This document shows positions 42,941 to 51,279 of a DNA stretch of 64,000 bases, one piece after another (position 1 is the first letter of the stretch; each line of letters opens with the position of its first letter). The stretch spans positions 6,890 to 70,889 of the forward strand of contig NZ_JBHSHL010000009.1 in assembly GCF_042652965.1 (NCBI RefSeq), given 5' to 3'. The notes beneath the pieces were generated by a model. That model made no database searches. It saw only the letters and a program-made list of their open reading frames with translations, and was not told where the DNA came from. The position numbers and the translations under genes were made by a program. Source of the stretch: Filifactor villosus (lineage in GTDB: Bacteria; Bacillota; Clostridia; Peptostreptococcales; Filifactoraceae).

Positions 42941-44116
42941 ATGATATGGATCCAAGAAGCAAACATCCCCTATCTGAACAAGGTGGAGGATCTGTTGGTA
43001 GAAGAAGGCAAGATCAAGTGTGTCGGCAGGGAGAAAATACAGACCTACATTCTTGAGAAGAAGGCGGAGTATCGAATTGTCAAGGCAGAGGGGCTATACC
43101 TTTTGCCTTCCTTTGTAGACAGCCACTTTCACCTTCGTAATCCGGGTTTTGAATATAAGCAGACCTATGAGGAGGCAAGCAGGGCCTGCATGAAAGGAGG
43201 ATACACGGATGTAGTCGCTATGGCAAATACCAAGCCGGTCGTAGACAGCTGTGAGGTATTGAAAGAGATCGCCGAAAAGTCAAGCGCTTATCCGCTGGAT
43301 GTGTATCAGGTCGGCTCGGTAACCAAGGGACTTGGAGGACGTGAACTCGTGGATTTTGAGGAACTGATGAAATACACAAATATTTTCTCGGATGACGGAA
43401 AAAACATTGATGATGAAGAAGTGATGAGACAGGCTTTGATCGCGTCGAAAGAATTGGGGTTCTTGATTATGGATCACAGCGAGCCTGAAACGGAAATGGT
43501 CATTCGCAATCTCAAAATCCTTGAGGAAGTCGGAGGCAACCTTCACTTCTGCCATGTGAGCCGCAAGGCATCGGTGGAGGCAATTGTGAAGGCGAAGGAG
43601 AAGGGTCTCAATGCGACCTTGGAAGTAACTCCGCACCATATCTTCAGCCACAGCTTGTCCTATCGGGTCAATCCGCCGATCGCAACTGCCGAGGATATGG
43701 AGTTTTTGGTGGAGGCGATCAAACGAGGATATATCGACTATATCGGAACCGATCATGCGCCTCATACCTGTGAGGATAAGAAGAAGGGTGCTCCCGGTAT
43801 CATCAATATCGAGAACGCCTATGCAATGGTAAGGAAGATCTTCTACGATAACAACGTCAGTTGGAAGGAAATGGTCGAGTTGATGGCATTTCGTCCGGCG
43901 GCCCTCGTAAACAAGAAGAGAGGCTTGGATGAAGGAGATGTCGCGGATCTTGTCCTGTTGTCGGACAAAGAGTCCGTTATAGATCCTCAGGGTTTCGTTA
44001 CGAGGAGTAAGAATACCCCCTACGAAGGCAGAGAGGTAAGGGGAGCTGTTGAGATGACGATTGTGAAGGGAGAGATCGTGTATGATAATGAAAGAATTGC
44101 AACGAAGAGCAATTGA
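42941..44116 (+). CDS. pyrC: Dihydroorotase
   Basis: This 391-residue amidohydrolase closes carbamoyl-aspartate to dihydroorotate. The metal site is DSHFHLRNPGFEYKQT (about residue 60), then MANTKPVVDS, the histidines HFCHVSR and VTPHHI, and the catalytic Asp in GTDHAPHTCEDK (about 267). The metal-bridging position differs slightly from the usual DxHxH (DSHFH is kept). GAGGAGGAAG precedes the ATG. It overlaps pyrF by 35 bp. Confidence 0.94.
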   Translation: MIWIQEANIPYLNKVEDLLVEEGKIKCVGREKIQTYILEKKAEYRIVKAEGLYLLPSFVDSHFHLRNPGFEYKQTYEEASRACMKGGYTDVVAMANTKPVVDSCEVLKEIAEKSSAYPLDVYQVGSVTKGLGGRELVDFEELMKYTNIFSDDGKNIDDEEVMRQALIASKELGFLIMDHSEPETEMVIRNLKILEEVGGNLHFCHVSRKASVEAIVKAKEKGLNATLEVTPHHIFSHSLSYRVNPPIATAEDMEFLVEAIKRGYIDYIGTDHAPHTCEDKKKGAPGIINIENAYAMVRKIFYDNNVSWKEMVELMAFRPAALVNKKRGLDEGDVADLVLLSDKESVIDPQGFVTRSKNTPYEGREVRGAVEMTIVKGEIVYDNERIATKSN

Positions 44117-44936
44117 GAACAGTCCTCTTTGTGTGGGGATTGACCTTAGGGAGTCCCATCTTCCTCTTGAAATTCGTGACAGCCGTGCAGACCTTGGGAC
44201 CAAGTTCATAGACTATGCGAAGGAAGTGGTTGATGCGAGTATTGAGAAGGCCGCCTGCTTTAAAGTTCAGATCGCCTGCTACGAGGCCTACGGTTTGAAG
44301 GGACTCCTTGCCTACAAAGAGATTTTGAGTTATATTCGCGGCAAGGGAGGTCTTGTCATTGCCGACATCAAACGGGGAGACATAGGTTCGACGGCGGAGA
44401 TGTACGCACAGGGTCATTTTGAAGGGGATCTGGAAGCCGATATTTTGACCTTGAACCCCTATATGGGAGAAGATGCGATCGCTCCGTACTTCCCCTATTT
44501 CAAGAGGGGAAAGGGAGCTTTTATCTTAGGCAAAACTTCCAACTTCGGCTCAAGGGATTTTCAGGATCTGAAGTTGAAAGACAGCGGCAGAAAGCTTTCC
44601 CAAGAAGTGCTTGAACGAATTGAGGTTTGGGGACAAAACTGTGGGAAGGACGATGTCTTTGGAAGCCTCGGAGCGGTCGTTGGGGTCAACAACATCGACG
44701 ACATCTTGGAGATGAAGCCCTATACCGACAAACTCTTCCTGCTGGTTCCCGGCTATGGGGCACAGGGGGCCAAACTGGAAGATATCAGAGCCTTGATAAG
44801 TGAGAAAAAAAATGGAGTTGTAAACGTCTCTCGGGGTTTGACGGCAAAACTTACGGAAGAAAAGGATTTCAGGGCGGAATTGGATCGCAGGGCGGATCAG
44901 TTTGCGAAGGAGCTTAGAACGTGTTTCGAGAAGTAA
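44082..44936 (+). CDS. pyrF: Orotidine 5'-phosphate decarboxylase, type 2
   Basis: This enzyme of about 284 residues converts OMP to UMP. The catalytic motif VIADIKRGDIGSTAEMYAQ (about residue 95) is the DxKxxD variant of the longer type 2 group. NPYMGEDAIAPY and VPGYGAQGAKLED complete the phosphate-binding face. Starts at 44082 and 44088 are both possible and lie inside the end of pyrC, implying translational coupling. It overlaps pyrK by 16 bp. Confidence 0.93.
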   Translation: MIMKELQRRAIENSPLCVGIDLRESHLPLEIRDSRADLGTKFIDYAKEVVDASIEKAACFKVQIACYEAYGLKGLLAYKEILSYIRGKGGLVIADIKRGDIGSTAEMYAQGHFEGDLEADILTLNPYMGEDAIAPYFPYFKRGKGAFILGKTSNFGSRDFQDLKLKDSGRKLSQEVLERIEVWGQNCGKDDVFGSLGAVVGVNNIDDILEMKPYTDKLFLLVPGYGAQGAKLEDIRALISEKKNGVVNVSRGLTAKLTEEKDFRAELDRRADQFAKELRTCFEK

Positions 44937-45619
44937 AGATAGCAAAAAACAAGAAGATCACCAAAGATATTTATCTGCTCAAGATAAGAGGAGAGTTCAA
45001 GGTTAAGCCGGGACAGTTCTTTATGATAAAGAAAGAAAATTCTTCCATGACCTTGTATCGCCCGATCAGTGTCTTTGAGTGTGATGAGAAGGAACTGGGA
45101 TTCCTCTACCTTGTAAAAGGAGGAGGAACTCAGGTCTTAAAAGAGCTTAGAAAGGGAGATGTTCTCTCGATCCACGGACCATACGGCAACGGGTTTCCCG
45201 AAGCGAAGGGCAAACTCTGTCTGATCGGCGGGGGGATCGGGATGGCACCTCTGTATCTCTGTGCTTTGAATAACCCTAAGGCTAAACTCTATATCGGTTT
45301 GAGGGAGGATCTCTATAGCGACGAGGAGATTCAAAACATCAAAAACCTTTTTCGAAATGTGGATACCCACATTAAAATTGGAGGCACCGTCATCGACGAT
45401 GTTCGCTTTGACAAGTACGACACTGTGTTTACCTGTGGACCTTCCGTGATGATGAAGATCATAGGGGAAAGACATTCCAATGTGTATGTATCTCTTGAAA
45501 AACATATGGGTTGTGCGGTGGGAGCCTGTCTTTCCTGTTCGTGTAAAACAAGCGAGGGGATGAAGAAGGTGTGTAAGGACGGACCCGTATTTTCGGCGAA
45601 GGAGGTCGATTGGGAATGA
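44921..45619 (+). CDS. pyrK: Dihydroorotate dehydrogenase electron-transfer subunit PyrK
   Basis: This 232-residue FAD and [2Fe-2S] protein passes electrons from PyrD to NAD+. It has the FAD-binding YRPISVFECDE, the NAD-domain GGGIGMAPLYLCALNN (about residue 105) and the cluster cysteines in CAVGACLSCSCKTSEG...CKDGPVF near the C-terminus. The start is GTG at 44921, inside the end of pyrF. Its stop overlaps the pyrD start (ATGA). Confidence 0.94.
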   Translation: MFREVKIAKNKKITKDIYLLKIRGEFKVKPGQFFMIKKENSSMTLYRPISVFECDEKELGFLYLVKGGGTQVLKELRKGDVLSIHGPYGNGFPEAKGKLCLIGGGIGMAPLYLCALNNPKAKLYIGLREDLYSDEEIQNIKNLFRNVDTHIKIGGTVIDDVRFDKYDTVFTCGPSVMMKIIGERHSNVYVSLEKHMGCAVGACLSCSCKTSEGMKKVCKDGPVFSAKEVDWE

Positions 45620-46527
45620 TGGAACAACAGCTTTGGGGTTGCAAGTTTAAAAATCCCCTGATCGCAGCTTCGGGAACCTTCGGTTTCGGAGAAGAGTACG
45701 ACAGTTTCTATGATATCTCCGTTTTGGGGGGAATCTCCACAAAGGGGATGACCTTGGAAGCTCGTGAAGGAAATAAGGGGCTTCGGATCATAGAAACGCC
45801 GGCAGGCATTATGAATTCCATCGGACTGCAAAATCCGGGGGTGAGAGCTTATGTGGAACACGAGAGCAGGTTTTTGGCTCGAAAGGATTTGGTAATATTG
45901 GCGAATGTGGGAGGTTCAACCTTGGACTCCTACCTTGAAGCCTTATCGGTACTCGAAGAAGCTAACAAGCAGAGAAGGGTGATGGACATTGTTGAACTCA
46001 ACATTTCCTGTCCCAATGTTAAGGCCGGAGGTATGGCCTTTGGAATGTGTGCAGAAGATGCCGCTCTGATCACAAAGGAAGCAAGAGCTGTGGTCAAGGA
46101 GCCTCTTGTAGTCAAACTCTCGCCCAATGCCCACAACCTTGTCGAAGTCGCAAGGGCGGTTGAAGAAGCGGGAGCGGATGGGCTGAGTTTGGTCAACACC
46201 TTCAATGCGTTGGAAATCGACATATACGGGAGAAGGGCTCTGTTTGACAATATCACGGCAGGTTTATCCGGGCCTTGTATCCGTCCGATCGCACTTCGGA
46301 TGGTAAGGGAGGTCAGTCAGGCGGTCGGCATCCCCGTAATCGGCATGGGTGGAGTCGACACCTGGGAAGATGTCGTCAAGTTTATTATGGCGGGAGCTCA
46401 TCTGGTGCAGTTCGGCACCGTCTCTTTTATGAATCCGATGGCGGGAAGGCAACTCGTCGAAGGCTTGGAGAGTTTTATGAAGAAACAGGGGATTTCAAGC
46501 TTGGATGAGATAAGAGGGATCATTTAA
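45616..46527 (+). CDS. pyrD: Dihydroorotate dehydrogenase, catalytic subunit (class 1B)
   Basis: This 303-residue FMN protein oxidises dihydroorotate to orotate with PyrK. The active-site loop is VELNISCPNVKAGGMAFG with the catalytic cysteine at about residue 131. The phosphate sites are GLSLVNTFNALEID and GMGGVDTWEDVVKFI. AAGGAGG lies about 10 bases before the ATG at 45616. A TTG at 45610 would add two residues. It is coupled to pyrK by a four-base overlap. Confidence 0.94.
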   Translation: MMEQQLWGCKFKNPLIAASGTFGFGEEYDSFYDISVLGGISTKGMTLEAREGNKGLRIIETPAGIMNSIGLQNPGVRAYVEHESRFLARKDLVILANVGGSTLDSYLEALSVLEEANKQRRVMDIVELNISCPNVKAGGMAFGMCAEDAALITKEARAVVKEPLVVKLSPNAHNLVEVARAVEEAGADGLSLVNTFNALEIDIYGRRALFDNITAGLSGPCIRPIALRMVREVSQAVGIPVIGMGGVDTWEDVVKFIMAGAHLVQFGTVSFMNPMAGRQLVEGLESFMKKQGISSLDEIRGII

Positions 46528-46650
46528 GATCATTATGCGATTGAACGGTAATGGAAACGGTGCAAAGTCGGAAGGAGATTGGAGTACTCATAGAGCTCGC
46601 AGAGGCAGTTGGAAGAGTTAACAGTAGAACTTCGGATGAGGGAGGATGTT

Positions 46651-47205
46651 ATGATAGAGATTTTGAAACAAACGGGAGCCTTGTTGGACGGACATTTTTT
46701 GTTGACATCGGGCAAACATTCCAAACAGTATGTGCAGTGCGCAAAGATATTAAGGTACCCGGATAAGGCGGAGCAAGTGCTGCGACCGGTGGCGGAGAAA
46801 CTCAGGGAGTTGAACTTGGACCTCCTGGTAGGACCTGCGATGGGAGGGATTATCGTCGCTTATGAGCTCGGTCGTCAACTCGGTTTGGAGTCGATTTTTA
46901 CCGAGAGAGTTGAAGGGAAGATGGAGCTTCGAAGAGGCTTTGAAATTAAGGAGGGTGCAAGGATCGCCATCTGTGAAGATGTTGTAACAACGGCTAAATC
47001 TTCCATGGAAGTCAAGGAACTTCTGGAATCTATGGGGGGGAAGGTGATCGCCATCGCTTCCATCATCGACAGAACCACGGGAAATGTTGATGTCGATGTC
47101 ATCAGTGCTATCAAGTTGGAGATCGAGACCTTTGAACAGGAGAACTGTCCCCTTTGTGAAGCGGGAGAAGCTTATGTGAAGCCCGGAAGCAGAAAGATAA
47201 AGTAA
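46651..47205 (+). CDS. pyrE: Orotate phosphoribosyltransferase
   Basis: This 184-residue enzyme joins orotate and PRPP to OMP. The substrate loop is HFLLTSGKHSKQYVQCAKIL. The PRPP motif reads ICEDVVTTAKSS (about residue 113), where most relatives have a V-x-D-V-x-T-T-G sequence, so alanine replaces the usual glycine here. The C-terminal CPLCEAG is typical of the clostridial form. The ATG at 46651 follows GGGAGG; longer starts lack a site. It ends the pyr operon, 123 bp after pyrD; no clear terminator was found. Confidence 0.93.
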   Translation: MIEILKQTGALLDGHFLLTSGKHSKQYVQCAKILRYPDKAEQVLRPVAEKLRELNLDLLVGPAMGGIIVAYELGRQLGLESIFTERVEGKMELRRGFEIKEGARIAICEDVVTTAKSSMEVKELLESMGGKVIAIASIIDRTTGNVDVDVISAIKLEIETFEQENCPLCEAGEAYVKPGSRKIK

Positions 47206-47434
47206 GAAGAGTAAGAACTTGTGTCGGAAAGATCCTGTGTTTTTATCCGAAAAATTAATAGGTATAGGAAAATACCGCGAGATGACAAAGACTTGATTTT
47301 TTGATTGTTCAAAATACAAAACAATTGCAACAGAAATGTTTTCAGCAACTTTATCGTTGGTGTGAATACATGTTTTCGCTGTTGTTTTGAACTCTGCGGT
47401 ATCTCCATAGATGTGTGGGAGCAAGGAGGAAGAG

Positions 47435-48001
47435 ATGAAGAAGGTAGCTGTTTTGTTTGCAAACGGATTTGAAGAAGTGGAAGCGCTTACGGTAGTGGAT
47501 TATTTGAGGAGGGTTTCCCTTCATGTGGATATGGTATCTATCGGAGATGAAAAAAACGTCAAGGGAGCCTCGGGAGTTGAGGTGATAGCCGACAAACTTC
47601 TCGGTGAGATCACAGAAAGCATCGACTATGACTGTGTTGTCTTGCCGGGAGGACTTCCGGGTTCGACCAACCTCAGAAAAGACGAGAGAGTCATCGACTA
47701 TATTCAGAAGATGGATGAAGCAAACAAGTATATCGCTGCAATCTGTGCGGCTCCCATCGTCCTGCATCGGGCAGGACTGACTGCCAAAGCAAAAATCACC
47801 TCTTATCCGGGGGTCGAAGGGCAGATGAAGGGGATTGATTACAGCGAGGACGTTGTAACGGTGGATAAGAACATCGTTACCTCTCGAGGTCCTGCAACGG
47901 CGGTTCTGTTTGCACTTAAACTCGCTGAGCTGCTTACAGATGAGGAAACGGCAAAGGGATTGAAAGAGCAGATCCTATTCCCTATGATCAGCGACCTGTA
48001 G
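47435..48001 (+). CDS. DJ-1/PfpI family protein
   Basis: This 188-residue protein has the class I amidotransferase-like fold of the DJ-1/ThiJ group: VAVLFANGFEEVEALTVVD with the conserved Glu near residue 14, VVLPGGLPGSTNL, and the nucleophile cysteine in AAICAAPIVLHRAG (about residue 105). Members include chaperone/deglycase-type stress proteins, and the exact activity is debated. AAGGAGG precedes the ATG at 47435; the upstream ATG at 47411 has no site. It stands alone. Confidence 0.9.
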   Translation: MKKVAVLFANGFEEVEALTVVDYLRRVSLHVDMVSIGDEKNVKGASGVEVIADKLLGEITESIDYDCVVLPGGLPGSTNLRKDERVIDYIQKMDEANKYIAAICAAPIVLHRAGLTAKAKITSYPGVEGQMKGIDYSEDVVTVDKNIVTSRGPATAVLFALKLAELLTDEETAKGLKEQILFPMISDL

Positions 48002-48109
48002 AAGATATCCGGTTTGATCTTGTGATGGTATCGATTCTTTTCAAACCGGAGTATATTGTTATGAAAGGATTGTTCTCGCGCTGCGAGAGGATTGCTAACA
48101 GATGTTTGA

Positions 48110-48223
48110 TACTATTATCTATTAGAATTGACAGGTTGAATACTTTGAAACATTATGATCCTCCAAATTGTTTTTCGACAATTGTATATTTTGTATACCC
48201 GACATTTCAAACGGAGAATAGTA
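48110..48223 (-). repeat. M2 short inverted-repeat element, copy g (best preserved)
   Basis: This 114-bp copy runs from TACTATTATCTATTAGAATT to ATTTCAAACGGAGAATAGTA. TGA lies on both sides (48107-48109, 48224-48226). It is the clearest evidence for a 3-bp target duplication in the M2 family. No gene lies in 48002-48527. Confidence 0.85.
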
Positions 48224-48342
48224 TGAACGCGAATAATGATAGGAAGAGGAAGAATTCTCTGAATCGAGGTTCTTCTTTCTTGATTTAATTTCTCTTTTGA
48301 TGTATGATAATTTGTTGTAAAGAGAGGGATTCTTGATTGGGG

Positions 48343-48364
48343 AAGGGGTGTTTTTCCCCTTTTT
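48343..48364 (+). terminator. Intrinsic terminator in the gap before the SEC-C gene
   Basis: AAGGGG (48343-48348) pairs with CCCCTT (48356-48361) around TGTTTTT, followed by TTT. It lies 340 bp after the DJ-1 gene and 120 bp past the M2 copy, with no gene directly upstream. Confidence 0.65.
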
Positions 48365-48527
48365 AGAAAAAGAATACTATAATCTATATTGAGTTGTTTG
48401 TAGCGATGACTTGCAAGTCTATGAATGATGGAACAAGTTTTCGTATTTGTGGAGTGGATATTCTCGCACTTCGATTAGGTTTTAGTATAAAGCCGCAAAT
48501 ACAAGAGATGTTTAAGGAGGAAATTTA

Positions 48528-49040
48528 ATGGGATTGTTTAAAACTTGGGAGAAGATGGCTTACGAGCCTCAGACGCAGCAGGAATATGAAACATTCTGGA
48601 ACGAGTATTTGCCAAAAGAAACCGACATCTATCAGTTTCTTTTGGCAAATAAGAATGAAGTGATTTCGGGAACGATATCCGAATTGGCACAAAAATTTAA
48701 CATCGACAGCGTTACTATGGTGGGGTTCGTTGACGGGATCAATACTTCCCTTGTGAAAGAAGTGGATATGGAAGCTTTGGAGGAGAATTCTCAGATTTCG
48801 CTGGAGATCGATCATAAGAAACTTTATTTCAATATGCTTGGTGCGAAAGCGGACTGGCTTTTTAATCTTCCGGAATGGGATGCCATATTGACACAAGACG
48901 AACGCAAGGAAATTAAGAAGGAATATAACAGGACAAAAACCATAGTAAAGGAAGATAAGGTCGGACGCAACGATCCGTGTCCTTGTGGAAGCGGAAAGAA
49001 ATATAAGAAGTGTTGTGGAAAGGAAGAGGTCGCAGAATAA
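48528..49040 (+). CDS. SEC-C zinc-binding motif protein
   Basis: This protein of 170 residues has an N-terminal helical domain (about residues 1-125) and a C-terminal SEC-C motif, VGRNDPCPCGSGKKYKKCCG (residues 144-163). It is the zinc knuckle also found at the end of SecA. In SecA the motif contacts SecB or ribosomes. The role of free SEC-C proteins is poorly known and may be translation- or secretion-linked. AAGGAGG precedes the ATG. A strong terminator follows. Confidence 0.88.
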   Translation: MGLFKTWEKMAYEPQTQQEYETFWNEYLPKETDIYQFLLANKNEVISGTISELAQKFNIDSVTMVGFVDGINTSLVKEVDMEALEENSQISLEIDHKKLYFNMLGAKADWLFNLPEWDAILTQDERKEIKKEYNRTKTIVKEDKVGRNDPCPCGSGKKYKKCCGKEEVAE

Positions 49041-49145
49041 GGACTGCCGTTGAAAGCTCGACGGATCGTTGAAGAAATGATCTGCTTGCCTTCTTTTGAA
49101 GAGAAGACACGGGGAGCTTGCATACAGTTGAATTTTGTAAAGAGC

Positions 49146-49178
49146 AAAAACAATCATTGGATCCAATGGTTGTTTTTT
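49146..49178 (+). terminator. Terminator after the SEC-C gene
   Basis: AACAATCATTGG (49149-49160) pairs with CCAATGGTTGTT (49163-49174) with one mismatch, preceded by an A-run and followed by a T-run. It sits just outside the left end of the IS200-type element. Confidence 0.8.
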
Positions 49179-49247
49179 TGTATATAGAAAACCACACGTT
49201 AGACGTGTGGTTCCGAAAATGTTACACATTTGAACAAGACATAAACA

Positions 49248-49298
49248 CTTGTGTTAAAATTAAGTTGCGACTGTCAGAGCAACTTAATTTAACACAAG
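49248..49298 (+). promoter_or_regulatory. Translation-occluding hairpin in front of tnpA
   Basis: A 20-bp inverted repeat with one extra A in the left arm: CTTGTGTT...AAGTTGC (49248-49268) pairs with GCAACTTAATTTAACACAAG (49279-49298), leaving a 10-nt loop. Its base touches the ribosome site (AAGGAGG, 49296-49302), as in the 5' leader of IS200 mRNAs, where such a hairpin keeps transposase expression low. Confidence 0.7.
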
Positions 49299-49310
49299 GA
49301 GGTGTCATTT

Positions 49311-49773
49311 ATGGGGATAAATGACATAAATAGTTTATCGCATACGAAGTGGAATTGCAAATATCATGTAGTGTTTGGACCTAAATATCGAAGAAAGGTA
49401 TTTTATGAAGAGAAACGAAAAGAAGTAGGGAGGATTTTAAGGCAATTATGCGAGTGGAAAGGAGTAAAAATAGTAAAAGTCGAAGCATGTCCGGATCATA
49501 TTCACATGTTGTGAAATACCACCGAAATATTCGATATCAAATTTTATGGGGTATTTAAAGGGAAAGAGCAGTACGATGTTATACGAGCAATTCGGAGAGC
49601 TGAAATATAAATATCGAAACAGAGAGTTTTGGTGTAAAGGATATTATGTAGATACAGTAGGAAAAAATGAAGTACGAATTGCGGAGTATATAGCAAAGCA
49701 GTTAGAGGAGGATAAGTTAGGAGAACAGTTAGTAATGAGTGAAGTAGGAACTTTTAAATCAAAGAAAAAGTAA
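49311..49773 (+). pseudogene. tnpA: IS200-type transposase TnpA, frameshifted
   Basis: The first part (49311-49514) encodes residues 1-67, ending in the HUH metal motif DHIHML, then TGA. The rest continues in another frame from about 49513 (EIPPKYSISNFMGYLKGKSS) to 49773 and includes the catalytic tyrosine region WCKGYYVDTVGKNE. The break fits loss of two bases, or gain of one, right after HML, where relatives read HMLVxIPPKYS. The start at 49311 follows AAGGAGGTG. A programmed shift is not known for this family. Confidence 0.88.
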
Positions 49774-49915
49774 CAAACAGGTAACGCGACTGACAGTCGT
49801 ATTTACACGTTTGACGTGTACGCGAGGAGCATAGGGCTATGCCCGCAAAATAACAACCACGCGTTTGACGCGTGGATGTGTTTTTGTTCAGAGCATTACA
49901 ATTTGAAGAAGGTTA

Positions 49916-49944
49916 TTGTCATTTGATGCATTTTGTTATAAAAT
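49916..49944 (+). promoter_or_regulatory. Probable promoter for the queG-trmL gene run
   Basis: TTGTCA (49916-49921) and TAAAAT (49939-49944) are spaced by 17 bp, about 130 bp upstream of queG and just past the right end of the IS200-type element. Otherwise 49881-50075 holds no gene. Confidence 0.5.
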
Positions 49945-50075
49945 AAAAACAGTTGAAATGATTTATTTTCAGAAAGTTGCAGGGGGTCTGATCTGTTGAG
50001 AATACCCTTTCTTTTGAAGAAGCTTGTGAAGGGGTTTTTGAGCAGATCGGTTTGTAAAAGGAAAGACGGGATCGA

Positions 50076-50993
50076 ATGTGTTTTTTAAAAGATATTTTAG
50101 CCCCTAATGTTTTGGGTAGTAATAGAGTAGACTACAGAGTGATGGATCTGTCGCTGTATCGAAATGAGATGGAAGAATACTTTGAGTTTCTCAAAAAAAG
50201 AACAAGAGACAGGGCTATACTTGATATCGAAGAAGAGGACTGCTCAAAAAGAGTATATCCCGAATGTTCTTTAGAGGGAGCGAAGGCTCTTATTGTGTTT
50301 TTTGTACCCTACTTTGATTCCAATTTGATTTTTGACGGAAACAACATTTCTATCCACGCTCAGGCAAAAGACTATCACCATGTAGTAAAAACCGTTCTCT
50401 CAAGGGCAAAAGATGAATTGGGGAAGCATTATCCGAACGAAGAATTCATCTGTCAATGTGATACGGGACCTCTCTGTGAACGTTTTTTCGCAATTCATTC
50501 AGGACTTTGTCTTGAAGGAGATAACGGTATGGCCATTCATGAGACCTACGGAAGTTACGGTTTTCTCGGTTTGATTGTTACAACGGCAAAGTTTGAGGCG
50601 ACAAAGTCCTTCAGAAGATACTGTATCTCCTGCGGAAGATGCAAAAAAAGTTGTCCGGGGAGCGTTTTGGGGAGTGACAACAGGATTTATCATACTTGTA
50701 TTTCATGGTTAACGCAGAAAAAAAGTTTGACACCGAATGATGAGGCAAACATCAAAAAAGCAGCTATGGTTTATGGTTGTGACGAATGTCAGAAGGTTTG
50801 TCCCTATAATTGGAAATTATGCAATACGGATATCGATGAGTTTAAAACCGATTTTATCGGAGTTTTGACATCGGAGGAGTTGCAAGCTTTCTCCAACCGA
50901 TCGTTTAGGAAAGCCTATTCGAACCGGACTTTTGCTTGGAGAGGGAAACAGGTACTTGAAAGAAACATTGACATTATCAAAGGTAAGAAATAA
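50076..50993 (+). CDS. queG: Epoxyqueuosine reductase-like protein (QueG family)
   Basis: This 305-residue protein binds cobalamin and two [4Fe-4S] clusters in known QueG enzymes, which do the last step of queuosine synthesis in tRNA. Cluster motifs are CISCGRCKKSCPGS (about residue 190) and CDECQKVCPYNWKLC (about 233). The N-terminal domain has KALIVFFVPYF. It lacks the long C-terminal HEAT-repeat extension seen in some relatives. A B12-dependent role suits the cob genes a few kb downstream. The ribosome site is weak and the start is uncertain. Confidence 0.85.
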   Translation: MCFLKDILAPNVLGSNRVDYRVMDLSLYRNEMEEYFEFLKKRTRDRAILDIEEEDCSKRVYPECSLEGAKALIVFFVPYFDSNLIFDGNNISIHAQAKDYHHVVKTVLSRAKDELGKHYPNEEFICQCDTGPLCERFFAIHSGLCLEGDNGMAIHETYGSYGFLGLIVTTAKFEATKSFRRYCISCGRCKKSCPGSVLGSDNRIYHTCISWLTQKKSLTPNDEANIKKAAMVYGCDECQKVCPYNWKLCNTDIDEFKTDFIGVLTSEELQAFSNRSFRKAYSNRTFAWRGKQVLERNIDIIKGKK

Positions 50994-50994
50994 A

Positions 50995-51279
50995 ATGTTT
51001 ATAGGAGTTTTGGAGTTGGAGTTAAGACTCTTTGAAGTATATTCCCTGAAAGAAAAGAGGAGTATTCTCAAAAGTCTTCTGACACGATTAAAAAATAAAT
51101 TCAATGTGACGGTTTGTGAGTCGTCCTACAACGATCATCATCAGAAGACCGAAATAGGTATAGCTACGGTTTCCAATGACAGCAGGCATATCGATTCCAT
51201 GTTGGAAGCGATCATCGACTTCGTGGATGGAGACAACAGGCTGGAAATCACTCAAATACGGCGGGAGGTTCTTTCATGA
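50995..51279 (+). CDS. DUF503 family protein (YlxP-like)
   Basis: This 94-residue protein matches the DUF503 pattern: MFIGVLELELRLFEVYSLKEKRSILKS at the start and a central IGIATVSNDSRHID. Relatives (YlxP) are linked with ribosome maturation gene clusters; the function is not settled. The ATG at 50995 lies one base after the queG stop and its end overlaps nth by four bases, so it is translationally coupled on both sides. Confidence 0.88.
   Translation: MFIGVLELELRLFEVYSLKEKRSILKSLLTRLKNKFNVTVCESSYNDHHQKTEIGIATVSNDSRHIDSMLEAIIDFVDGDNRLEITQIRREVLS

Larger units (their letters stand above)
49180..49880 (+). mobile_element. IS200/IS605-family insertion sequence (single tnpA, decayed)
   Basis: The element has a tnpA-type gene only and no terminal inverted repeats. 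Instead it has subterminal hairpins: left AACCACACGT/ACGTGTGGTT (49190-49212), right CCACGCGT/ACGCGTGG (49857-49875), plus TACACGT/ACGTGTA (49804-49820). These are the structures recognised by the single-strand transposase of this family. The ends are estimated; no target duplication is expected. The transposase gene is frameshifted, so the copy is probably inactive on its own. Confidence 0.85.

Noticed and set aside
48022..48288. 88-codon plus-strand ORF after the DJ-1 gene
   Set aside because: Most of it is translated M2 copy g.
49505..49520. Programmed frameshift in the IS200-type transposase
   Set aside because: No slippery heptamer is visible and frameshifting is not a feature of this family; a two-base loss explains the break.
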